DNA of 15,063 bases, taken from contig DAOVBC010000015.1 of NCBI GenBank assembly GCA_030670715.1, positions 1 through 15,063 on the forward strand. Reading direction: 5' to 3'. Made by a program: the position numbers and the translations under genes. Shown piece after piece: positions 1 through 6,033 of the stretch. The notes beneath the pieces were generated by a model that saw nothing but the letters and a program-made list of their open reading frames with translations, was not told the DNA's origin and did no database searches. Numbering within the stretch: position 1 is the stretch's first letter; each line of letters starts with the position of its first letter. The DNA is from Deltaproteobacteria bacterium (lineage in GTDB: Bacteria > Desulfobacterota > Desulfobacteria > Desulfobacterales > SG8-13).

Positions 1-1251
1 AAATAGGTGGTTGCCAGCACCACGGGAACCGAGCAGGTGACGATGAATATAAACTGGATTTTCAGCAGTTTGTCCACGCTGATATTCCCAACGCGACCTG
101 CCAGATAAAGGATGGGAGCGGTGGGCGGTGTTTTGTTTCCCAGTCCCAGGTTGGTGCCCAAGATGGCAGCAAAATGGATCGGATGTATGCCAAGCTCCTT
201 CATCAGGGGAAACAGAAGCGGCGCTGCCAGCAATGTGCCGCTGAAATCGTCCATCAGCATGCCCAGAACCAGAAGGAACACGTTGACCATCAGTAAAATC
301 GTATATTTATTTTGGGTGAAACCGGTCAGGGTTGAAATTAAACGTTGGGGGACGTTTTCCATGATGTAAATGCGGCTTAAAATCATAACGAAAAAGATCA
401 TGAGTAGGATTACGCCGGTTGTGGTAATCGTGGTTACCATGGCTTCTTTGAATAGCTTTACATTCAATGTCCGGTAGAAAAAAAAAGCCCACCGGGATTG
501 CATATAAAGCCGCTATTCCCGCGGCTTCGGTAGGGGTGAAAACCCCCCCGTAAATCCCCCCCAATACGATAATGGGCATCATCAGGGCAAAAAAGCCCTT
601 GTAAAGTGACGTTCCAAAATCCTTGGCCTTTTGCTGCAGCGGCGCCGGCGGCAGAACTTTAATGGGCAGCTTGCGGCACATAGACCAATTAACCGTGCTG
701 TAGAGCACCACCATGATCAAACCGGGTATGACCGTGGACAAAAAACAGGCAGCCACGGATTGCCAGGTGACCCAGGCATAGAGCACCATGGGTACACTGG
801 GAGGGATGAGCTGACCGAGGACTGACGGCGCCGCGACCAGAACGGTTGCGTGTCCCCGGGGATAGCCCCGTTCCACCATCCTGGGAATCATGACGCTGCC
901 AATGGCAGCCACCGCCGCCGAGCAGGTCCCGGCAATAGCTCCGAATATGGCACAACTGACGATCGTGACCGTCCCCAAACCGCTCTTGGTTCGCCCAAAA
1001 ATAGTATCCGAAATGGCCACCAGTCGAGTGGCAATACCGCCGGAGCTCATGAGTCCGCCCATCAAGATGAAAAAAAGAATCGCCAGCACCGCCATGGAGT
1101 TCGTTTTGTGAAAGCCCGTGGCCATGATAAACATGGGGTCATAGCCGCCCAGGACAAACATATACAAAACGGCTGCCATAAAACAAAAAGGAACCGGAAC
1201 GCCGAACACAAGCAACCCCACTAAAATTAACAAATCAAAAAGAACATCCAT
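1..1251 (-). pseudogene. dctM: TRAP transporter large permease (DctM family), frameshifted and cut by the window edge
   Basis: This is the 12-helix-type membrane subunit that drives Na+- or H+-coupled uptake of a substrate delivered by DctP. Hallmarks of the family are visible: GTCSAAVAAIGSVMIPRM near residues 108-124, IPPSVPM near 149-155, and GGIYGGVFTPTEAA near 231-244. The ATG at 1251 lies 3 nt after the dctQ stop, and its ribosome binding site GGAGGAGG sits in the last dctQ codons. At 478-486 there is a run of nine T (coding strand) after codon 255. The annotated frame then gives nonsense and stops at 307. Removing one T restores about 158 further codons without a stop down to base 1, including GNKTPPTAPILYLAGRVG, a typical DctM C-terminal segment. 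The gene is therefore broken, or this is a homopolymer error, or slippage repairs it. Rejoined length in the window is about 416 residues, close to the usual 425-430, so only a few codons are missing at the left edge. Confidence 0.88.
478..486 (-). other. Nine-T homopolymer where the dctM frame breaks
   Basis: The coding strand reads GGC then nine T then CTACCGG. The zero frame gives Gly-Phe-Phe-Phe-Leu-Pro. With eight T it reads Gly-Phe-Phe-Phe-Tyr-Arg and continues into recognisable DctM sequence. A net +1 in a homopolymer is the classic pattern of a sequencing error, but runs of nine T or A also promote transcriptional slippage in bacteria. Confidence 0.85.
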
Positions 1252-1254
1252 ACC

Positions 1255-1788
1255 CTATACGACCTCCTCCCCCGATAAATTTTTAAAAAAAGCAGGCTTG
1301 CCCAAGCTCTCCAGAATATTGTCCACCAACTCGGCTATAAAATAAATAGACATCAATATGGCGCCGAAGAAAACGGCGCTCTGGGAAAGGACCATCGGCA
1401 GCAGCAGCGCCTGTGACGTTTCGCCTTCTGTAATCCCCCAGACAAAATAAGGATAACTCCAGCTGACCATTATTAGGGACAGAACCACGGTAATCAAGCT
1501 GCTGAAGGAGTTAATTCGGGCAAGGGATCTCGGCGTTTTAAACCACAGATGCACCAGTTCGGCTTTGATATGGCTGCGTTCATAAGCCCCGTAAGATGCC
1601 CCCAGAAAATATAACCACATGGCAATCAGCGTAACCAGCTCTTCTACGCCAAAAAGGGGGGAACCGAATACGTAACGGAGCATCACCTCGATAAATATCA
1701 GCACGATGACAACGCATCCGGCAATGATAATGAAGCCTCTTTGGAAGTATAGCAACCCGTTCCAAACCATCAGCCCGATTTTTTTCAT
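1255..1788 (-). CDS. dctQ: TRAP transporter small permease (DctQ family)
   Basis: This is the four-helix small membrane subunit that forms the permease complex with DctM. Counted from the chosen start, hydrophobic segments lie at about residues 15-37, 45-65, 85-110 and 125-155. The segment from FIEVMLRYVFGSPLFGVEE into the following helix is characteristic of DctQ (an R-Y pair followed by an E-E after a short loop). I chose the ATG at 1788 (protein begins MKKIGLMVW, 177 residues, GGTGA a few bases upstream). A TTG at 1812 would add eight residues, but it abuts an 11-bp hairpin and has no free ribosome binding site. Its stop is 3 nt from the dctM start, so the two are translationally linked. 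The substrate cannot be told from this subunit. Confidence 0.93.
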   Translation of the reverse strand: MKKIGLMVWNGLLYFQRGFIIIAGCVVIVLIFIEVMLRYVFGSPLFGVEELVTLIAMWLYFLGASYGAYERSHIKAELVHLWFKTPRSLARINSFSSLITVVLSLIMVSWSYPYFVWGITEGETSQALLLPMVLSQSAVFFGAILMSIYFIAELVDNILESLGKPAFFKNLSGEEVV

Positions 1789-1814
1789 TTCTTCACCAAA
1801 CTTCCAGGCCAATT

Positions 1815-1845
1815 AGCCAAAGGGAGTAAAAAATTCCCTTTGGCT
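1815..1845 (-). promoter_or_regulatory. Intercistronic hairpin between dctP and dctQ
   Basis: Perfect 11-bp inverted repeat AGCCAAAGGGA (1815-1825) and TCCCTTTGGCT (1835-1845) around a 9-nt AT loop. It begins 17 nt after the dctP stop and ends just before dctQ. On the transcribed strand no T-run follows, so a full intrinsic terminator is unlikely. In binding-protein transporter operons, such hairpins commonly protect the 3' end of the binding-protein mRNA and make it more abundant than the permease mRNA. That role is inferred here. Confidence 0.75.
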
Positions 1846-1861
1846 ATAACCTAAGTTGCGT

Positions 1862-2884
1862 TTATTCTACCTTTATACCCACTTCTTTTCGGCACCGATC
1901 CACCAGGGTTTTGCCCATCAGCGGCTCCATTTCTTTCCATACATCTTCACGGATGGCTTTGGCAAAGGCCTTTAATTCCTTATCGGTGGGTATAAGGACC
2001 TGCAGGCCGAATTCCTTTAATTTCTGGCGGTATTCTTCGTCTTCTCCCAGAAAATAATCCCAGCGGCCCTTCACCTGTTTCTCGGCCGCATCTAACAAGA
2101 TTTTCTGGTCTTTTTCGGAGAGCTTGTTAAAAAGCTTGAGGTTCATAAAAAACCACCAGGGCTCCAGATAGTCGTTGTACTGGATCCACACCCCCTGGAT
2201 GTCTTTGAATTGATAGCCCTGATATGGCGGGCCACCCATTTCACCGTCGGCAACTCCTGTTTGAATGGCGCTAAAGGCCTCGCTGTACGGAATGGTAGAG
2301 GGGATATACCCCAATCGTTGCCAGGTCAGCTCACAGGCTTTTAAGGGCATGACCCTGATTTTCATCTTGTTGGACTTCATTTCCCGCCAGCCGTCCGGGA
2401 CTTCTCTGGTGGTCACGCCGGCCCAACCGGCTGGCATGAGCGCCAGGCCCTTTATGCCCTGATCCATCAATAAATCATCCACCATCTTATAGACCCAGCC
2501 GCCTCGTTTGTAAGCTTTCTTGGCCTCTTTGGTGTTTGTGAACAGGTAGGGCATATAGTAGCCAATGTTCAGCCGGGGGTCATAGGTCGGGGCAAGGGGT
2601 TGCAGCGCCAATTCATAGTCGCCCCGCATGACCCGCTCATGGCACTCGACCCAGTCACAGAGCGCGCCAGCCGAGTAAATCGTGATATCAATGCGGCCGT
2701 CTGTTTTTATCTTGACCTCGTTAGCAAAAGCGGTCGCGCGACGGTGAAAATCGCTGTCTTCCGGCATGACTTGCGTCAGTCGCCATTTGTATTTTTTGGC
2801 AGACGCCTGGGGCGTCCACCCTACTGCCAAAACAAGCATAAATACGACAGAAATCACCACTAAGATTTGCCACTTTCTCATCAT
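1862..2884 (-). CDS. dctP: TRAP transporter periplasmic substrate-binding protein (DctP family)
   Basis: This is the periplasmic solute receptor of the TRAP system encoded by this operon. An N-terminal Sec signal peptide spans about residues 1-29, with basic residues, a hydrophobic core and an ASA motif ending at residue 29. The mature start resembles other DctP proteins (KWRLTQVMPEDSDFHRRA). The segment MKIRVMPLKACELTWQRLG, then PYSEAFSAIQTGVADGE, matches the conserved DctP core. Arg177 is the expected carboxylate-clamping arginine, so an organic-acid substrate is likely. Length (340) is normal. AAAGGAG lies just upstream of the tandem ATG codons at 2884 and 2881. Unusual points are four cysteines in the mature protein (76, 81, 184, 331) and the Trp/Cys-rich segment CDWVECHERVMRG where most relatives have a glycine-rich strand, so the substrate may be atypical. 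Confidence 0.95.
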   Translation of the reverse strand: MMRKWQILVVISVVFMLVLAVGWTPQASAKKYKWRLTQVMPEDSDFHRRATAFANEVKIKTDGRIDITIYSAGALCDWVECHERVMRGDYELALQPLAPTYDPRLNIGYYMPYLFTNTKEAKKAYKRGGWVYKMVDDLLMDQGIKGLALMPAGWAGVTTREVPDGWREMKSNKMKIRVMPLKACELTWQRLGYIPSTIPYSEAFSAIQTGVADGEMGGPPYQGYQFKDIQGVWIQYNDYLEPWWFFMNLKLFNKLSEKDQKILLDAAEKQVKGRWDYFLGEDEEYRQKLKEFGLQVLIPTDKELKAFAKAIREDVWKEMEPLMGKTLVDRCRKEVGIKVE

Positions 2885-3282
2885 GATTTATCTCCTTTCT
2901 TTGATATTGGGGGTACAAATTCGGGCTGGAATTCGGTGTTACCCGCTTTAGCCTCCTTTCTGTCCCTTCCTTTTTGGCCGATTCTTCAGAACGGAAACAG
3001 CCGTCACAAAGTTAAATTCTATCCCTCGATTGATCTGAATATTTCGTTCCTGGTTAACTCTCCCAAATTTAGCCTATCGAGGGTGCGAGCTGTCCGCCGG
3101 TAATCTTCATGGCAACCCATGGATCTGACCCTTGCCGGAAACCGTGGGCCAAAGAGATGGCCTCGGTTTAATTGATAAGAATTCCCTTTGTGGAAGCAGA
3201 AAAGGTGAAACAGTTGAATTGAGTATCGGAATCAGCAACAGCCCAACATGGAAACGTGCAATGAGCGGAAGGGATCTATATT

Positions 3283-3311
3283 CAATTATCGAAGGCAAAA
3301 TTGTTTGTCAA
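3283..3311 (-). promoter_or_regulatory. Possible sigma-70 promoter upstream of dctPQM
   Basis: On the minus strand there is a perfect -35 TTGACA (3311-3306), a 17-bp spacer and a weak -10 TAATTG (3288-3283). Start of transcription would be near 3276, giving dctP a leader of about 390 nt. The poor -10 makes this tentative. Confidence 0.3.
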
Positions 3312-3410
3312 GGTAGATTTTTGAGCGGGTGGTGAAATTTTCAGCAAATTTGAGTATAGCTCACCGGTTTGGCTGTGGCCTGATTTTTTTTATATGTAGG
3401 TCTCAATCGG

Positions 3411-3428
3411 ATAATCGGCATCGATTAT
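3411..3428 (-). terminator. Small hairpin 3' of the zinc-ribbon gene
   Basis: ATAATCG (3411-3417), loop GCAT, CGATTAT (3422-3428): a 7-bp stem with a 4-nt loop, 45 nt after the stop at 3474. No T-run follows on the minus strand, so it is at best a weak or factor-assisted terminator. Confidence 0.3.
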
Positions 3429-3473
3429 GTAACATCGGGAAAGAGGGACGCCCATAAATAAGTAAATAACTTT

Positions 3474-4346
3474 TTAAATCATTTGCGGAACACGGCCCTG
3501 GAGACTGCGGTAGAGATAGCCCCAGGCGATGAAGGTTATGGGGACAGTTATAAGCAATCCCAGCCCGCAGGGAATCATGCCGATAATATTGATCAGCACC
3601 AGCAGGCACCAGAGACCGAAAATCCGCCCCAGGTTGCCCGTGGCAACGGCATAGCTTTTTTTAAGCGCCTCGACCGGACCGGCTTTCTCGTCAACGATAA
3701 CAAAAACGTAAAACTGAAGCCAGAGCGACAGAATAATCCCCGGTACAATCAGAAGCAGAAAACCGATAAAACAAATTACCGCAAACAGCAGGCTGCTGAG
3801 AAAATACTTCAAGGTCAGCGACCGGTACGCATGCAGGTCCTTGAATCCTGCCGGACGGCCGTCGCAAAATTTGAGGCAGATCCCGGCGATTCCCAGAGTG
3901 ACAATCAACTCCAGACCGGTTGCAACTAATCCCAGAACAAGGGATACGGACCACAGCTCTTCCGGAACCGGCCCGTTAAATATTTCAAAGACCATTTGTA
4001 TACAAACCGGTACGATGAGCATTCCGACAATCGCCAATACCGGATCGCGTTTAACCGCACTCCAGGCAAAACGGACCGCATTACCGTATGAAAATCCAGC
4101 CGAAACGGTCGGCTCACTTTGAATCCCGTCCATCGAGGAATCCGGCATTCCCTCTACGGTTATCGGTGACGGTGCCTGTGGTGAGGCACCGGAGACCGGT
4201 TTTGGAATGACAGTCTTATATCCCGGGGTGTGCACCGTGATTTTCCGGCCGCATTTTTTGCATGTGGCCTTTACGGTTCTGTATTTCGGTATTTTCTTAT
4301 CAGGTACACGGTAAACGGCATTGCACGCCGGACAAATTATTTCCAC
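3474..4346 (-). CDS. Zinc-ribbon (MJ0042-type) multi-pass membrane protein
   Basis: The N-terminal 40 residues form an MJ0042-type zinc ribbon: two CxxC pairs (CPAC and CKKC, residues 5/8 and 29/32 from the GTG start) around VYRVPDKKIP. A Pro/Ser-rich linker follows, then a hydrophobic domain with about five to six membrane segments. The C-terminal half (VPGIILSLWLQFYVFVIVDE, then ALKKSYAVATGNLGRIFGL) resembles DUF975/DUF4013-like and GDPD-membrane-domain proteins. Function is unknown. The longest frame starts at ATG 4361, but that codon lacks a ribosome binding site and lies only about 8 nt from the predicted transcription start. GTG 4346 has AAGGGA at 4358-4353 with ideal spacing and gives the typical family start MEIICPAC (290 residues). 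It appears to be transcribed on its own. Confidence 0.85.
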   Translation of the reverse strand: MEIICPACNAVYRVPDKKIPKYRTVKATCKKCGRKITVHTPGYKTVIPKPVSGASPQAPSPITVEGMPDSSMDGIQSEPTVSAGFSYGNAVRFAWSAVKRDPVLAIVGMLIVPVCIQMVFEIFNGPVPEELWSVSLVLGLVATGLELIVTLGIAGICLKFCDGRPAGFKDLHAYRSLTLKYFLSSLLFAVICFIGFLLLIVPGIILSLWLQFYVFVIVDEKAGPVEALKKSYAVATGNLGRIFGLWCLLVLINIIGMIPCGLGLLITVPITFIAWGYLYRSLQGRVPQMI

Positions 4347-4375
4347 TACACTTCCCTTCATAAATAAGCGCCTAT

Positions 4376-4384
4376 ATTATAGCA
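4376..4384 (-). promoter_or_regulatory. Extended -10 promoter of the zinc-ribbon gene
   Basis: Minus strand TGCTATAAT (4384-4376): a perfect -10 hexamer with the TGN extension and no good -35. Predicted start near 4369 leaves about 23 nt before the GTG at 4346, with the ribosome binding site inside. Confidence 0.65.
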
Positions 4385-4437
4385 GATTTTAACAACGGGG
4401 TCTCTACATTGGCATCGTTATTAATGAAAGGAAGAGA

Positions 4438-5232
4438 TTACTTCGAAAGATTTACACGATCTCTGGCTATCAGTGCCGCTCCCAGGGCACCGACGGTGTC
4501 CGGCTCGGGCGGGATGGCGACTTCTTGGCCAAATACGCTGCTCAAGGCCCGGACCACCCCCCGGTTGCGAGCCACACCACCTGACATGGCTACCGACAGA
4601 CCGCTCAAATCCGGGGCTACCCGTTTCACCAGTCCGAAGGTTCTGGATGCGATGGCCCGGTTCAGGCCGCCGGCGATTTCGTTCACCTCGACCCCATCGG
4701 CGATCAACGAGACGACTTCACTTTCGGCAAAGACCGTGCACATGCTACTTAAGGTAAGATCGGCGGTTGCGTCCCTGTCGAGCTCGCCGAGCTGATAGAT
4801 ATCGACCTGCAGGGCCCGTGCCATGGCCTCCAGAAATCTTCCGGTTCCGGCCGCGCATTTGTCGTTCATGGCAAACTCGACAACGTGCCCCGCTCCGTCG
4901 AGACGAATCACCTTGCTGTCCTGCCCGCCGATGTCGATTAAAACCTGTGTTCCTGACAGCAGGGCTTCAATGCCGCGGCCATGGCAGGTAATCTCGGTAA
5001 CCGCTGCCAGGCGACCGTCCACCCGTTCCCGGCCGTATCCGGTGGCAATTGTGGCCGTTACCTGCTCAAAAGATATGCCGGCCTGAAGCAGAACTTCTGC
5101 TTTTGCCCGCGCTATGGCCTCTTGATTTCTGGCCCCGGTCGGAACAACGGCCGTTGTCAGAATTTTTTCTTCCTCGTCGATCAGCACGGCATCACAGGAA
5201 AGACTTCCGATATCTAAACCTAAATAGTACAT
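4438..5232 (-). CDS. 2-hydroxyacyl-CoA dehydratase activator (BadF/BadG/HgdC family ATPase)
   Basis: Members are homodimeric ASKHA-fold ATPases with one [4Fe-4S] cluster between subunits; they use ATP to push an electron into a partner (2-hydroxyacyl-CoA dehydratase or benzoyl-CoA reductase type). Visible are the N-terminal phosphate loop GLDIGSLSCDAV (5-16), a second ATP-site strand DIGGQDSK (100-107), NDKCAAGTGRFLE (123-135), SMCTVFAESEV (163-173) and the C-terminal MSGGVARN. Cluster ligands are expected at Cys126 and Cys165, nearly the positions known for HgdC (127 and 166). Length 264 is normal. ATG 5232 follows AAGAATAAGG. It lies 18 nt after the LysE stop, so it is probably cotranscribed with it. 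No dehydratase subunit is encoded in the window, so the partner must be elsewhere. Confidence 0.93.
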   Translation of the reverse strand: MYYLGLDIGSLSCDAVLIDEEEKILTTAVVPTGARNQEAIARAKAEVLLQAGISFEQVTATIATGYGRERVDGRLAAVTEITCHGRGIEALLSGTQVLIDIGGQDSKVIRLDGAGHVVEFAMNDKCAAGTGRFLEAMARALQVDIYQLGELDRDATADLTLSSMCTVFAESEVVSLIADGVEVNEIAGGLNRAIASRTFGLVKRVAPDLSGLSVAMSGGVARNRGVVRALSSVFGQEVAIPPEPDTVGALGAALIARDRVNLSK

Positions 5233-5250
5233 GGCCTTATTCTTCTTTTC

Positions 5251-5886
5251 TTATTTCCTGCCCGTGTCAGCCAGCGCCGCGGTGATCCCGAGGGTGATAT
5301 AAACGAATCCCGCAAAATAACGCTGCCCCCTTAAAAATTGCAGATTTCCTTTCAGCCATTTCCCTAAAGTACCGGCCAGCAGAGCATAAAGCCCATCACT
5401 GATGATGGCCATCCCGACAAAAATCAGCCCGAGCAAAAGAACCTGCGCGGCCACCAGACCTCTACCCGGGTCTATGAACTGGGGCAAAAAGGCGAAGAAA
5501 AACAGGGCGGTCTTGGGGTTGAGAAGATTCACAAGGATGCCGTCAAAGAATATCCGCGCCAGTCTTCTGGGCGCGGTCTTTGCAGAGTGCTGCACCTCCT
5601 CCCGGGAAAGCAGCTTGCGAATCCCGAGATAGATGAGATAAATCGCACCGAGGTATTTCACCACGGTAAACGTCAGGGCGGATGAAACGAGCAGGGCAGA
5701 AAGGCCCAGGGCGGCAGCCGCAACATGAACAAGGGCGCCGACGGCAATACCGAGCACCGACACAATCCCGGCCAGACGCCCCTGATCGATGCTCCGGGCA
5801 ACGATGTAAAGCACCGCCGGGCCGGGCGTGATCAGAAGCAGAAAAGCAGCAATCAAGAATAATACAAATGTGGGCCAATCCGGCAT
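5251..5886 (-). CDS. LysE/RhtB-family amino-acid exporter
   Basis: This is an inner-membrane exporter of amino acids or derivatives. The N-terminal segment FLLLITPGPAVLYIVARSI (PGP at 21-23) is the family signature. It is followed by VLGIAVGALVHVAAAALGLSA and, in the middle, GILVNLLNPKTALFFFAFLP, the second hallmark (NPK). Five to six hydrophobic segments and 211 residues fit LysE/RhtB. AAAGGAGGT lies six bases before ATG 5886, a very strong site. The gene lies 15 nt after the micro-ORF and 18 nt before the activator. Downstream of a PLP enzyme, it may remove that enzyme's substrate or product, but the substrate cannot be read from the sequence. Confidence 0.93.
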   Translation of the reverse strand: MPDWPTFVLFLIAAFLLLITPGPAVLYIVARSIDQGRLAGIVSVLGIAVGALVHVAAAALGLSALLVSSALTFTVVKYLGAIYLIYLGIRKLLSREEVQHSAKTAPRRLARIFFDGILVNLLNPKTALFFFAFLPQFIDPGRGLVAAQVLLLGLIFVGMAIISDGLYALLAGTLGKWLKGNLQFLRGQRYFAGFVYITLGITAALADTGRK

Positions 5887-5901
5887 AATGACCTCCTTTG
5901 C

Positions 5902-6009
5902 TTAAATCAACATACGATGGGTGTTTCTCTTTGCCAGGTTCTCCACCAGGCGAGCCGTATCATTTCTGTATTTCTCGGCCAGTTCGTTAATCTTTTTTGC
6001 AATATTCAT
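5902..6009 (-). CDS. 35-residue micro-ORF between the PLP enzyme and the exporter; possible stub of an M20-type hydrolase
   Basis: A short frame begins ATGAATATTGCA at 6009 and ends TAA at 5904-5902. AAAGGAG lies 6-7 nt before the start, among the best ribosome binding sites in the window. The peptide begins MNIAKKINELAEKY, continues RNDTARLVENLAKR and ends MLI; it is lysine/arginine-rich and should form an amphipathic helix. It lies 24 nt after the PLP-enzyme stop and 15 nt before the LysE start, so it is probably translated as part of the operon. From memory, LAEKY..(D)TAR..xxL resembles the first 25-30 residues of M20-family hydrolases of the YgeY type, so it may be what is left after an internal deletion. 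It may instead be a genuine small protein or leader peptide. The family is not established. Confidence 0.55.
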   Translation of the reverse strand: MNIAKKINELAEKYRNDTARLVENLAKRNTHRMLI

Positions 6010-6033
6010 CAGCAACTCCTTTGGCTTTTATCC

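Larger units (their letters stand above)
2885..3473. other. 589-bp intergenic region without a supported gene
   Basis: Open frames of 60-80 codons exist on both strands, but none has a ribosome binding site, a recognisable motif or a believable composition. Seen here are the dctP ribosome binding site next to 2884, a possible minus-strand promoter at 3283-3311, an 8-bp inverted repeat (3023-3030/3076-3083) and a 7-bp hairpin at 3411-3428. The length would allow a long dctP leader or a decayed regulator gene, but nothing specific could be recognised. Confidence 0.6.

Noticed and set aside
850..1224. 124-codon plus-strand open frame inside dctM
   Set aside because: It lies opposite conserved DctM motifs; the composition is that of an antisense frame.
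3023..3083. 8-bp inverted repeat CCCTCGAT/ATCGAGGG about 45 nt apart
   Set aside because: Too short and too widely spaced to separate from chance in a 589-bp gap.
3107..3335. Overlapping 63- and 67-codon open frames on opposite strands in the intergenic region
   Set aside because: Neither has a ribosome binding site or motif; the plus-strand one would need a TTG start.
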